Positions 34,078 through 43,822 of a DNA stretch of 64,000 bases are shown here, one piece after another. The notes under the pieces are model-generated. The model was not told the DNA's origin. It worked only from the letters and a program-made list of their open reading frames with translations, and ran no database searches. How positions within the stretch are numbered: position 1 is the first letter of the stretch; every line of letters begins with the position of its first letter. This DNA is from an uncultured Pirellulaceae bacterium. Lineage in GTDB: Bacteria > Planctomycetota > Planctomycetia > Pirellulales > Pirellulaceae. Where the stretch lies: assembly GCA_938083195.1 (NCBI GenBank), contig CALKCK010000016.1, forward strand, positions 50,942-114,941, written 5' to 3'. The position numbers were made by a program, and so were the translations under genes.

Positions 34078-34574
34078 GACACCTCGTTGTGGCCTTAAAG
34101 TTGACCAAATTGGAAAGGACTAGCTGACTCTTCGACTCAACCCAAACTAAAATGCGAGTCTGCAGTTCACTGTAAAATACACCGAAAGCAACCAAAGCAA
34201 CTCTCGCTGTAAGTCAACCTGGTACGCAAATCTGCGAACTGTCGACTCATAAAAGTATACTTCCATGAGTTTTAGCGTGCCAATTCTTTTGTTGAAATAT
34301 CGACAATTCTTACGAATTCCAGCATGCTCCGCTCACACTTGTACCATCGACCATCCAAGACACATGGTTTGCCGAAACCGAGTCATTCGGCCAAATTTGA
34401 GGGACTCCCACCCCACTGAGCGGATTCGCAGGACTATCCTACTTGACCGTCAAAATCGGTGTTAACCGGCAATCGGTATATTCGGTTGCGCGCCGCTCCC
34501 GTCTAGATTCCACCGAACTTGTATCCTGGCGCGCTTCTTACAAACGTTGGGAGGCGACCCTCTCTCGGTAAGAC
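34078..34574. other. 497-base gap upstream of the coiled-coil operon
   Basis: No gene is seen. The stretch must hold the minus-strand promoter of the 33253-34077 operon and the pyrB 3' end. GCGCGCC (34488-34494) and GGCGCGC (34528-34534) are a 7-bp inverted repeat spaced by 33 bases just past pyrB. It has no T-run, so a terminator is not clear. Confidence 0.45.
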
Positions 34575-35771
34575 TTATTTGGGCGACCGAAAGACATCCG
34601 TAAATGCAAAGAAAAGAGAATCCGCTGCGTCAAACAAATGAACCAGCAAGGCAGCCCTCGCCCACATTCCATTTCTGGCTTGGCGGAAGTACATCGCCCG
34701 TGGATCAGAATCGATACTCGTTGGAATCTCCCCAACGACGCTGTCACGGGGGAAGGGGTGGAGAATGGGAGCGTATGGCTTTAACACACCAACTCGTTGA
34801 GGTGAGAGTAAAAAAGGATCCAAATCAATCTTGGCAATTTCTTGTTCCGTATCCTTCGAATTGTGCTCTCGTTGAATGCGAGTCATATAGAGACAGTCGG
34901 TCTGCGCAAGTACGCTCTTGCCATCGATTTCCGCATCAAGACTGTTCACTTCATAAAACTCAACGCCTGTCATTTTAAGCCGTTGTCTCAGTCCTTCATC
35001 CATGACCAACACGTCATGTTCGGGTGACACAAATACCATTCGCGCCCCCTCATACTGAGAGAGAACCGTAGCCAGCGATCGTACCGTGCGTCCTCGACCA
35101 ATGTCTCCACAAAACGTGTAGGTCTTCTGACTTGGCCCGCAGATCAGCGACGGAAAGGACCGTCGCAAGTCGTTCAACCGGGAGGGGCGGCTCTCAGAGC
35201 TTTCATCGAAATCAAAAGTTCGAATAATCGTGTACATATCCAACAGCGCTTGGGTTGGGTGCTCATCGCTTCCCGCCCCGGCATTGACAATCGGAACCGA
35301 GCGACGCTCTTGCCGTTCCAGATCACTCATTAAATAAGCACAGCATTCAGCAAAGTCACTAATCTGAGATCGCATAATGATCACGTCAAAGTAGCTACTG
35401 AACATTCGAATCGAGTCCATTCTCGATTCCCGCTTGACCTCCGATGATGTTTTGGGGTCGCGAACTTCGTTGCAAGAAAGTCCCAAAATTTGACAGGCAG
35501 CCATAAACGAGAGAAACGTGCGCGTCGACGGCTGAGTAAAATACAGCATTGCTCTTTTGTGAGCTAACAGATCTCGCAACCGTCGATTACCCTCAGGGTT
35601 ACGACTCAAGCGACGAATCAGATCCGCCGAACGACAGAGTTTCTCCAGCAATTCGGGGGTCAGTTGCGAAGCAGCAATAAGATGCTTCAGGCGACCATGT
35701 CGCTGAAACTCAAGATTCTTTTCCTGTACCGAGCGGGACAGCAATGGCTCAAACTCAGAAAATTCCTGCAT
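34575..35771 (-). CDS. pyrB: aspartate carbamoyltransferase catalytic chain, enlarged variant
   Basis: Family motifs are in order: FTQPSTRTFLSF (residues 78-89; carbamoyl phosphate site, with Phe86 where Arg is usual), SSEVKRES (the mobile loop with Lys), HPTQALLD, GDIGRGRTVRSL and HPFPRD. It would make carbamoyl aspartate in pyrimidine synthesis. The length of 398 residues exceeds the usual 300-320. The extra length comes from a 60-residue N-terminal helical lead, an insertion between HPTQALLD and GDIGRGR, and a longer C-terminus. No regulatory pyrI is adjacent. A related carbamoyltransferase specificity cannot be fully excluded. Confidence 0.85.
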   Translation of the reverse strand: MQEFSEFEPLLSRSVQEKNLEFQRHGRLKHLIAASQLTPELLEKLCRSADLIRRLSRNPEGNRRLRDLLAHKRAMLYFTQPSTRTFLSFMAACQILGLSCNEVRDPKTSSEVKRESRMDSIRMFSSYFDVIIMRSQISDFAECCAYLMSDLERQERRSVPIVNAGAGSDEHPTQALLDMYTIIRTFDFDESSESRPSRLNDLRRSFPSLICGPSQKTYTFCGDIGRGRTVRSLATVLSQYEGARMVFVSPEHDVLVMDEGLRQRLKMTGVEFYEVNSLDAEIDGKSVLAQTDCLYMTRIQREHNSKDTEQEIAKIDLDPFLLSPQRVGVLKPYAPILHPFPRDSVVGEIPTSIDSDPRAMYFRQARNGMWARAALLVHLFDAADSLFFAFTDVFRSPK

Positions 35772-35912
35772 GTTATCTCATCAATAAAGAGACTGATCAC
35801 TTCCTGAAATGGTATCTTTTTTTTAAAAATATGGAACCGCAGCCCCGCCAAACTCAGTCGAAAGAAACGAATTAAACCAGGCGTCACAACGTGACGAGCT
35901 TGGGATTAAAAC

Positions 35913-35940
35913 AAAAAACGACGAGCCAAATGACACGTCG
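35913..35940 (-). terminator. probable terminator after the S41 protease gene
   Basis: On the minus strand CGACG and CGTCG arms (plus-strand 35936-35940 and 35919-35923) flank a 12-base loop. They are followed by six T residues (plus-strand A run 35913-35918). A second compact hairpin, CGTCAC-AAC-GTGACG, lies at 35882-35896. The position 40 bases past the S41 stop fits termination. Confidence 0.6.
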
Positions 35941-35979
35941 CTTGAAATCAACTCATTGAAAATAGTGTTTTTTGATATT

Positions 35980-37725
35980 CTAACGATCAGCAAACTGGCT
36001 CTTAGACGACTTTACGCGGACCGATGATGTCTGTGATTGCAGGGCCGCATTTCGCTCAACCATTTTCTGCTGGGCTGTTTTGATTCCAATCCGAAGGCCA
36101 GTATCCTCTTGTGAACCAGTTGCTTCACCAGGTCTCAAAACATCCTGAATAACAATATCAGCCTTCACGCCCACCCGACTAATTGCCTGTCCAGTCGGAG
36201 AATAAAACTTAGCCGTTGTCAGTCGAACACCTCCACCAGATACGTTTAGCGGAAAGATGCCCTGAACACTTCCCTTTCCATAGCTCTGGTTGCCAACAAT
36301 TGTACCTCGCTTATTATCACTCATCGCTGCCGCAAAAATTTCACTGGCACTTGCTGAATTCTCATCAACAAGAACGACTAATGGCACATCCCAAGTTCCC
36401 GACAGATTGGCTTTGTGCACAAAATCTTCCATCGGATTTCTGCCCTTGGTAGACACAATTACCCCTTTACGCACAAACCGATCCGCAACCTCGACAGACG
36501 CTGAAAGCAAACCGCCGGGATTACCTCGCACATCTACGATCAAAGACCGCATCCCTTCTGCGTGAAGCTTCCATAGAGCCGCATCGAAATCCGACGCCGT
36601 GGTCTTCTGGAAATTAGTTAACTTGATGTATCCCACGCCCGATGCTTTGTCGACAATTCCAACTTGATCGACACTGGGAATGTCGACCCGTCGCCGCTGA
36701 AGGCGTAACGTTTGAATTCCTTGGCCGCGATCAAGACTGATTAAGATGTAAGATCCTTCCAGTCCACGCATCATATCGGCAGCACGGTTGCTTCCAATCT
36801 CAGAAACTAACTGGTTGTCAACCGCAACGATTCGGTCACCGCCAACAATCCCTCCCATGCCAGCAGGGCCCTTGGGGATAACACTGACGATCTCCAGACA
36901 ATCCGCTTGCGTTCGCAACTCAACACCTAGCCCAACGAAATTACCTTCGATTTGCGACATCGTTTCGCTGTACTGATTGCTAGACATAAAAGCAGAGTAG
37001 GGATCCAGAGCCGAAATAGCTCCACACACGAATTCATACATAACCGATTGTGAACTCATGCCGCATTGCTGATTCAAAAAACCAGCGGTTTCTTTGGCGA
37101 CCGTGAAGGCGTCATTTCTAGTTCTTACGGCGACGTTACTCAGCCGCTGCTCAGCCTGCAAATAAATTCCTAAAGCAGCCTCCTTGGAAACTGCCGGAAG
37201 ATTAATCTGGCGAAAACCATCTGACTGCATCGCAACTTTCAAGCTGGTTAATCCATAGTTGACGATATTCGCCCAATTAGGTTCGTCCACGTAGTAAGAT
37301 TGGATTTTCAAAAGAACCTCTGCATACACATTCATCGAAGTGTTAGCGTCGGTTGACTTAATCGTCTTGATGAAACTGGTATCAGCATATCGGCGGTCGA
37401 GATCGAAATGAATTCTTGCAAACGCTCGCTTGAGCTGGAGTGCCTGGTCGTCGGGATTTGCTTTCAGAGCGTTCTGATAGAGGGCAAGAGCCTCTCCCCA
37501 TTGCTTCTGGCTCTCAAAAACCTCACCCTGCTGCCGAACGGAATTGCCAACGCTGGGTGCATCTGCAGACTCCCCGACTGACGGTTGCGGTGGGAGAGTA
37601 GACTGAGCCGATAGACTTTGCGTCAGCAATGCTCCCCAAAGGAAGATCGCCAAGAAAGCACAAGGCACCTTAAATCTCTCGAGCAAGCGCGCTCGATTAG
37701 CCAGTAACAAATAATCCATTCTCAA
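35980..37725 (-). CDS. S41 carboxyl-terminal processing protease with PDZ and TPR-like N-terminus
   Basis: The 581-residue product has an N-terminal hydrophobic signal (VPCAFLAIFLWGALLTQSLSA) and a TPR-like helix pair (EVFESQKQWGEALALYQNAL). A PDZ domain follows (about residues 265-345, from FVGLGVELRTQADCLEIVSV). The S41 peptidase core has the catalytic Ser in DENSASASEIFAAAM and the Lys in YGKGSVQGIFPL. CtpA-type proteases trim C-termini of periplasmic proteins. The combination with a TPR segment is less usual. It is a single gene with its own probable terminator. Confidence 0.92.
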   Translation of the reverse strand: MRMDYLLLANRARLLERFKVPCAFLAIFLWGALLTQSLSAQSTLPPQPSVGESADAPSVGNSVRQQGEVFESQKQWGEALALYQNALKANPDDQALQLKRAFARIHFDLDRRYADTSFIKTIKSTDANTSMNVYAEVLLKIQSYYVDEPNWANIVNYGLTSLKVAMQSDGFRQINLPAVSKEAALGIYLQAEQRLSNVAVRTRNDAFTVAKETAGFLNQQCGMSSQSVMYEFVCGAISALDPYSAFMSSNQYSETMSQIEGNFVGLGVELRTQADCLEIVSVIPKGPAGMGGIVGGDRIVAVDNQLVSEIGSNRAADMMRGLEGSYILISLDRGQGIQTLRLQRRRVDIPSVDQVGIVDKASGVGYIKLTNFQKTTASDFDAALWKLHAEGMRSLIVDVRGNPGGLLSASVEVADRFVRKGVIVSTKGRNPMEDFVHKANLSGTWDVPLVVLVDENSASASEIFAAAMSDNKRGTIVGNQSYGKGSVQGIFPLNVSGGGVRLTTAKFYSPTGQAISRVGVKADIVIQDVLRPGEATGSQEDTGLRIGIKTAQQKMVERNAALQSQTSSVRVKSSKSQFADR

Positions 37726-38276
37726 TTGCCATCCTTCGAAGGTGACCCGGATCCTTCTGCCTGCTACTTTAAATTTGGGAGCGAAGCAAACAGAGTTCTA
37801 GGTCAAACCAGAAAACGGCCAAATCGAGCGTCCAACAATGGAACAAAAATCGACTACAAAATGGCCTTTTAAAAATAGACCACGGTTGTCCATTGGTCAA
37901 AAATTTTGAGCCAACTTTTACCGGCGCGATCCGCAATATCCATGTAGTTTAAGAAAAGCGTTACGATGACAACGGTCTGTCAAAATGAGGCGCTTATATT
38001 GAGTTGCGGTTCATCCCTGTCACAACGCTTACGAAACCTGATCGCTTGTGGTTCAAAAAATATCCACTCACTAAAAACCCCTACGGTCACCCCAGAAACT
38101 CCAATATCAACAGGGAAATCGCCGCGGAAAATGCATGCTAGTAGCATGTCATTTCTACCAGCAGTTCCACCTCTTGATGTCCCATTAGCGCAAAAAAAAA
38201 CGCCCCGTCAGTGAGGGGCGTTACCGGGTTGATCTTCCGTGAAGAAGATAGCCGGATTGGTATATTGTTGTTCGTT
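37726..38276. other. 551-base gap between S41 protease gene and a small unknown
   Basis: No gene is seen. It carries an imperfect palindrome at about 37893-37914 (TTGGTCAAAA, then TTTTGAGCCAA), which could be part of the S41 promoter. It also carries the terminator at 38191-38222 that closes the 38277-38636 gene. Confidence 0.5.
38191..38222 (-). terminator. rho-independent terminator of the 38277-38636 gene
   Basis: On the minus strand AACGCCCC and GGGGCGTT pair as an 8-bp stem with an 8-base loop, then run into nine T residues (plus-strand A run 38192-38200). The 3' flank GCG after the T-run resembles that of the terminator at 32724. Confidence 0.92.
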
Positions 38277-38636
38277 TTAAGGAACCATAGTTCCCGATCC
38301 CAATGGAGATCCCATTGGCACGTTCGGAATTGGCACGGTTCCTGCTGCTGGTTTTGTCTTACGGCGGCGACGCTTTGTCTTGGCCAGGCTCCATTCTTTC
38401 GTCAATGCCTCAAACACCTCAGGAGACTCGTAGCGAACTACGGATTTCCCTTCCGCCAGCGGCCCAATCAATCCTCGAAACAGTGGCATTCCACGAAGTG
38501 TTAAGTCGGTACTGCAATCATCTATTCCAACTTTGTCGTGAAGTGTCGCAATCTGATCGAAATCTTCGAAGTCTTTAATTCGAAGCGATCCGTCGGACGC
38601 TCGCGTTACTACTCTTATCTGCTTATTCGACGACAT
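38277..38636 (-). CDS. small conserved protein of unknown function
   Basis: The 119-residue product has a mixed alpha/beta first part (KQIRVVTRASDGSLRIKDFE and LTLRGMPLFRGLIGPLAEGK). A basic patch follows (KTKRRRRKTKPAA), then a Pro/Gly-rich tail. There is no signal peptide or membrane helix. It stands alone with a strong terminator after it. The basic patch could contact nucleic acid, but I do not recognise the family. Confidence 0.7.
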   Translation of the reverse strand: MSSNKQIRVVTRASDGSLRIKDFEDFDQIATLHDKVGIDDCSTDLTLRGMPLFRGLIGPLAEGKSVVRYESPEVFEALTKEWSLAKTKRRRRKTKPAAGTVPIPNVPMGSPLGSGTMVP

Positions 38637-39079
38637 GTGAATCTTTCCTTAATCGGAGTCCGAGTGCGACTATGACATAACCAACGTTTGGTTTCCAGCG
38701 CCCCACTTGTCCATTGATAAGGGGATTCGACTCCTTCGATTCACTGTGTACTAGTGTTATCGGGCGTGGTAACCGCAGGGTCTAGTCGTTTCAAGCTCAG
38801 TTGAATTTCACTGACAACCTACAGAATCGTTATATCCTGCACGGTTTTAATAAAAAGAAAAAGTGACAACGACGCGTTCGATTATACCGATTACAACGAT
38901 TGAAACGAACTACTCACTCACCACCGAATTCGAATCTCGATACTGAATTGCTAGGCCCGTTTTAAGAACGCGACTTGGAAGAACGCGACTTAGTTCAATT
39001 GAAATATTAGCAAGGCAGGACGGATAATCAAGTCATTGGCAATAAAAGAAAAGGCATTGAAAGAAAGACAACCGAATGA
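38637..39079. other. 443-base gap with a 15-bp tandem repeat
   Basis: No gene is seen. It holds the tandem repeat at 38964-38993 and presumably the promoter of the 38277-38636 gene. No terminator with a T-run is evident just after the VIT-domain gene. Confidence 0.5.
38964..38993. repeat. 15-bp tandem duplication with one mismatch
   Basis: AAGAACGCGACTTGG (38964-38978) is followed directly by AAGAACGCGACTTAG (38979-38993). The core GAACGCGAC recurs in the tandem repeat at 58061-58090. Confidence 0.95.
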
Positions 39080-42000
39080 TTACTTGCCAGAGATGCCAAT
39101 GGTGCTCACGGTCTCTTTACCACCAACATTTTTCAAGCTAATGGTCTCTCGAGTCACCAGTTCGTCAGGCCTCCCAAAGTTTCGATAGACCGTAACGTAC
39201 ACTTTGCTCCGAAACTCAATCCGGTTGGCGTCCTGCGCAAAGTAATTAACCTTCACGTCGTATTTGCCCTTTGGAGCTTTGACGTTGAAATACATCTCTG
39301 GACCAAAGCCCGTAGTAATATCTGAACTAATTTGTCCATTGGATCGTGTGCGTCTATTTTGATAACTACACTCTTCACCGGACGGCTCGTGAACGTGCAA
39401 GTCGACGTCGGTCATGTCCGTATTCCACCTAATAGTAATTAACAAATCAGATTCGTCGAATTTAAGAATATCCCGCAAAGTTTTCGACCTCGCTGTGGCA
39501 AACCTCTGAAGCGAACTATTCAGTTTCTTACTTTCAATTTGTCGCAGCAAGTGCAGGTATTCAGCCGAGACAATTTGCTTGAAATTACTTCCGGTTCGCT
39601 GAAACTCGCCATTCAATGCAATTTCATAATAAACAATAGCCAGGTCCGGTTTGCCCAACTCAGCCAGACAATGCCCAAGCCCCAGATAAATACTCCCCTC
39701 AAATGGCCTTGCAAGAGCAACTTTTCGTAATAGGTGATAGGCTTGTGCGGGACGACCCAATTGAAGCGCCGTGTAACCGACGTCCCGGGCCACCACCAAA
39801 TCGCCTGGGCTACTTTCGACCAGAGAACTGTAAACTTTGACTGCGTCGTCAATCGAAACTACCGCACGTCTTTCGGCTTCTTTTTCAATCACATCGTAAT
39901 TTAACTTTGATTGATTGAGACCTGCAAGATAGGCTTTGGGCAAACTATCTCGCGTCTCCAATGTGGTTTCGAGTGGTTCTGAAATGGCAGTCACCTCGAT
40001 GTCTTCCAACGCCAATTTAAGTGCCGTCGGCATTTTAAAACTCATCCCAGGCATGCTCTCTAATCGAGTCAACCACGCTTCTAACTGTGCTTTTGGCTCT
40101 GACAGCTCTGAGTCAAATTGCTGCATTGCATCCTCGACCACCTCATCGGCGGACTTGGTGTTAATGACAAACAGATCTTCCTGTGGCTTAATATTAAAAG
40201 CCTCATAATCGGCTTCGGTTTCCAGCATTAACAGCGAACAAGTATTGCCCGTGATTCGAAAATGCCTCGCATACGCGGCGGAAACATCAAACACACCGTC
40301 TCCAAGACTTTCTAATTGCCCTACGGCTACCTGACCGTAGAGACGACTAGCAAGTTCGGACTCAACTTGAGTTGGTTTCAACGAGAAACTGTGTGTCTCC
40401 CCAGCCTGCTCAAATTCACAATGCAATGTCTCACCCACACTGCCACGCCCTACCATCAAAATTGATTGACCAGGGTAAACCCATTGAACACGCCCCGCCG
40501 TTAGAATATCAGTCGCTCCTTCGACCACGAAGCCTGATAGCTTCCAAGGTCGGTTACGATGCCCACGCGATGCCTTGGCAATTTCACTTTCGTTAACCAC
40601 GCTGAAAACTGCGCCGCCGGTTTGATCTGTTAGAAATCGCAGACTCGCAATCGCCGTTCCCGTCAATCCTGTTTGATAAGCGAACAAACTTCCCAGCGAT
40701 TTTGTTGCCAATGCCGAACCGATTAACCGCAAGTTGGTCTCACCCCAGGTAGCTGCACCATCACTCAATAAAAACAGATCCGGTGCAATTGTCTCCGAGT
40801 CCGCCCCATCGGCGAGCCACGGGGCCTTCTTAACTTGCTCAATCGCACCATAAATATCGGTAGCACCTTCGAGCGCTACTTCACCACAACGCTCCATCAA
40901 TTGACGCACGTTCTCTGAGTTATTATCAACCCACTCTTCTTTGAAAAAGTGCCCATCGACATCGAAAAACAAAACATTGAATTGTTTGAGTGAATCTCGA
41001 TTATTTTCCAGCGTCGCTTTTAACAGTTTCAACCAAACATTGAATTTGTCAGGATTGCTACTCAGTGAAGTATCAAGCATGAAAATACCACGCGAGCTCA
41101 CAACCTTAGCGGTTGCAGGAAGCTCCGGCGTAAATTGACACCCCCAAAATTCTCCTTGATGTGAAAGCAATGTCTCTTTCGATTTTTTAATCAACAGACG
41201 GATTGGCTTCCCCGGTTTTTCATCAAACCGAAAGTGAAGTTGCTGACTGCCCTTGTTCTCGACTTTTTCTGGCTCCATCGCCGGCTCGATCTTATATTTT
41301 GCCTTGGGGGTCGTCTGAACTTTCAAATCTAATCGTATTTTCCCAGTCTGTTCCGGCAAGTCCAGATCGTAGATCCATTCATCCCCCACCTGCTTCAAAT
41401 TCACGTCATACCCGATCACGATTCGATGAAGTTTTTTTGGTGCTAATGGAAAAACTCGTGCATTGAATACACCAGCCCCAGCCCACTCTACCAATGCTGG
41501 ATCAACCTTCCGTCGTACCGTTTCTCGAAATGCATGTGCGGCCTTTTCTTTTGGTACCATTCGCGATTCTTTTACGCGAATCCAATGTTTCTTTCGAGTC
41601 TGGCGAACATCGTCGGCTTTGAGTGAGACCCAATCATTATCTGATTCAAGAAACTCTTCGGCTAAGGGAGCACCTTTGGAATTTAAACCATAAACACTCT
41701 CCCCAAATGCAAAATAATAAAGCGAGGCATCGTCTGGTAATCGCAACTTAAAGTCTCCCTCAAGCTGTTGATTTTTATCGTTGTAATAAAAGTAATCAAG
41801 CAATACGCGAGCGCGAAAACCATCGACTTGAACATTTACCTGCATCCCTGAAAGATCCAATTCCGTTTTATCTCCAACCATTAAGCGGCTTGTATTAGGG
41901 CTTGCTGCCACCCGTTTCCAGGTCCGCCGCTGTCGCTTTAACTCTCCCGACTTCTGTTTATCTTTGGCAAGATCGTCTATCGGCTGTGTTGATATCCCCG

Positions 42001-42901
42001 GCTCTGCAGTTTCGCTGAGCTTAATCCCCAAAGGCTTGTTCTCTTCCCGTATTTCCGATTGCAAGCTAAGGTCCGATAGCGCTTCGTCCACTCCCGCGTC
42101 TGCCACACGACGCCCTCCTGAGTCTTGCTCTAGCCCCATCCCCAAATTCCCTTCAGCCGAATCATCTTCGCCTGCAAGCGGAGCTAAACTTTTCAAAAAC
42201 TGCTGCCGCGCGGTATTAGGACGTGGAACAGAACTAGGAGGTGGAACAGATCTACGATTTCTAATTTGGCTTCTGCCTATATCCCCCTCGCCAAATCCTC
42301 CACCACCTGAACTCCTACTCCCAAATCCAACTCCGCGTCCCAGCTCACGCCCATCAACATTATCCAATCCTGCCAATTCCTCCATTTTGTATAATGCGGG
42401 AAGTGGCGATTCGACGACAGACGCTTCAGGCAACATCTGATCCGATTCCTCGCTGGCACCGTACCAAAGCTCGCCATCTGAACTTCCTGGGTCCTGCGAT
42501 TCCGACTCTGTGCCTTCCAAGCCAATAGATTTCGCTGGAAATAATGCGACACGATTCTCCAAAGGATCGCTAAAGAGAAATGCTCCCGCGACCAAAAGTC
42601 CTAGTAAAGTCGCCGCCAATGCCAATGGCGACCAAGAACGCCCGGAGAATGCAGGTTGCTCACCTAAATGGTGCTCCATTTTTTGCATCTCATCCAACTC
42701 GGCTCGCTGGCCTTCGGTTAAATGGAGTGGCTCTTCCAACTGGTAGGCTGCATCGAGCGACTCCGTCAGTTGACGAATCCCTTCTACCGCCTGCGCCAAT
42801 TCCGGCGACGCGAGCACAGCTTGTTCGATCAATTCGTATTCTGCAGGATCAAGTTCACCTAGTACAAAACTGGTTAGGCGAGGATCGTCATTATTAATCA
42901 T
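39080..42901 (-). CDS. giant membrane-anchored VIT/von Willebrand A/DUF2135 protein, probable partner of the ECF sigma factor
   Basis: The 1273-residue product starts with a helical anti-sigma-like segment (DPRLTSFVLGELDPAEYELI). A membrane helix follows near residues 94-112 (PLALAATLLGLLVAGAFLF), then a long Gly/Ser-rich linker. A VIT domain begins near residue 345 (LDLSGMQVNVQVDGFRARVL). The vWA-like domain has a degenerate metal site (MLDTSLSSN in place of DxSGS). A TPR pair (LGLGHCLAELGKPDLAIVYY) and a DUF2135-like C-terminal domain (DLHVHEPSGEECSYQN) complete it. The preceding gene on the same strand, 116 bases upstream, is an ECF sigma factor. The inference is an inner-membrane protein that holds or releases that sigma factor. 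Confidence 0.88.
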   Translation of the reverse strand: MINNDDPRLTSFVLGELDPAEYELIEQAVLASPELAQAVEGIRQLTESLDAAYQLEEPLHLTEGQRAELDEMQKMEHHLGEQPAFSGRSWSPLALAATLLGLLVAGAFLFSDPLENRVALFPAKSIGLEGTESESQDPGSSDGELWYGASEESDQMLPEASVVESPLPALYKMEELAGLDNVDGRELGRGVGFGSRSSGGGGFGEGDIGRSQIRNRRSVPPPSSVPRPNTARQQFLKSLAPLAGEDDSAEGNLGMGLEQDSGGRRVADAGVDEALSDLSLQSEIREENKPLGIKLSETAEPGISTQPIDDLAKDKQKSGELKRQRRTWKRVAASPNTSRLMVGDKTELDLSGMQVNVQVDGFRARVLLDYFYYNDKNQQLEGDFKLRLPDDASLYYFAFGESVYGLNSKGAPLAEEFLESDNDWVSLKADDVRQTRKKHWIRVKESRMVPKEKAAHAFRETVRRKVDPALVEWAGAGVFNARVFPLAPKKLHRIVIGYDVNLKQVGDEWIYDLDLPEQTGKIRLDLKVQTTPKAKYKIEPAMEPEKVENKGSQQLHFRFDEKPGKPIRLLIKKSKETLLSHQGEFWGCQFTPELPATAKVVSSRGIFMLDTSLSSNPDKFNVWLKLLKATLENNRDSLKQFNVLFFDVDGHFFKEEWVDNNSENVRQLMERCGEVALEGATDIYGAIEQVKKAPWLADGADSETIAPDLFLLSDGAATWGETNLRLIGSALATKSLGSLFAYQTGLTGTAIASLRFLTDQTGGAVFSVVNESEIAKASRGHRNRPWKLSGFVVEGATDILTAGRVQWVYPGQSILMVGRGSVGETLHCEFEQAGETHSFSLKPTQVESELASRLYGQVAVGQLESLGDGVFDVSAAYARHFRITGNTCSLLMLETEADYEAFNIKPQEDLFVINTKSADEVVEDAMQQFDSELSEPKAQLEAWLTRLESMPGMSFKMPTALKLALEDIEVTAISEPLETTLETRDSLPKAYLAGLNQSKLNYDVIEKEAERRAVVSIDDAVKVYSSLVESSPGDLVVARDVGYTALQLGRPAQAYHLLRKVALARPFEGSIYLGLGHCLAELGKPDLAIVYYEIALNGEFQRTGSNFKQIVSAEYLHLLRQIESKKLNSSLQRFATARSKTLRDILKFDESDLLITIRWNTDMTDVDLHVHEPSGEECSYQNRRTRSNGQISSDITTGFGPEMYFNVKAPKGKYDVKVNYFAQDANRIEFRSKVYVTVYRNFGRPDELVTRETISLKNVGGKETVSTIGISGK

Positions 42902-43017
42902 GGTTCAACCTTAATATTTGATCACGCTCATAAACTTTGTGATCAGGATTCCGTGGAATCAAATGTTCTGTTCGAAAACTCAATTGAAAATGGCCTTTGT
43001 CACTGCTTAACCACCCA

Positions 43018-43605
43018 TCAACTTGCGGGTACTAATCTCTGTCTCAATTTTGCGATCGCGGTATGGAGAATAAATCCCACGTTACTGCTGGTTAGACCAG
43101 TCACCTCTGCGATTTCCTTATAACTCAGGCCCGCATTGAATTTCAGCCGCAACACCTCTTGCTGTCGATCTGGCAACTTTGAGATTTGCGACATTAATCC
43201 AGTCGCCGCTTCCTGACGTTCCATCGCAGCACTGGGCTGTAATTCTGAGGCCTCTGAATTTAGTGCCAACTCATCTGCCAACTGATCTTCTGGTGCCAGC
43301 TTCATCCGACGCTCCTTACGACAAACATCAATGGCTCGATTCCGACAAACCGTAAACAACCATTGAGCAACGCGAGGGCGAATCTCATCATTCGTTTGAC
43401 GACACAATTGCAAAAAAGTGTCCTGCACGATATCTCTCGCAGATTCCAAATCACGAACAAAGTGCTGCGCATAGCGCAGCAGTGCCCCCTCGTGTAATTC
43501 GATCGCGGCCCTCACCCAGTCGGCCGAAGCGAAATCAGGTTCGTCTAAACCCACTCCCGCCGAGATTCTTGAATCTTCCGAATCAGGTTTAATGTCATCA
43601 TTCAT
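43018..43605 (-). CDS. ECF RNA polymerase sigma factor
   Basis: The 195-residue product has region 2 (LLRYAQHFVRDLESARDIVQ, then DTFLQLCRQ and AQWLFTVCRNRAIDV) and region 4 (LPDRQQEVLRLKFNAGLSYK, then EIAEVTGLTSSNVG). These are the two conserved parts of extracytoplasmic-function sigma factors. It would direct RNA polymerase to a small regulon. The 39080-42901 gene directly downstream begins with an anti-sigma-like segment, so the two probably form a signalling pair. Confidence 0.93.
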   Translation of the reverse strand: MNDDIKPDSEDSRISAGVGLDEPDFASADWVRAAIELHEGALLRYAQHFVRDLESARDIVQDTFLQLCRQTNDEIRPRVAQWLFTVCRNRAIDVCRKERRMKLAPEDQLADELALNSEASELQPSAAMERQEAATGLMSQISKLPDRQQEVLRLKFNAGLSYKEIAEVTGLTSSNVGFILHTAIAKLRQRLVPAS

Positions 43606-43822
43606 AAAATGTTCCGTATTATTTTTTCGCCAGCAAAAGGCGAATCAGATACCCGGTTCAATAAGACTACGAACGAACAATCGCATCCATAGGGTGTTTT
43701 TGAAAAAAAACTTAGAAAGCTTAAACGCCTTCATTTAACGCTAGAAACCAGAGCCCCGTGAGGTGTTTAACTCGCAAAAACAAAGCCCAACGTTCAGATC
43801 CGACCGTTCAAGCCCTGGCCCT

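Noticed and set aside
41964..42440. 158-codon plus-strand frame opposite the VIT-domain gene
   Set aside because: It is an antisense shadow of the Gly/Ser-rich linker, with a Ser/Pro-rich translation and no independent support.
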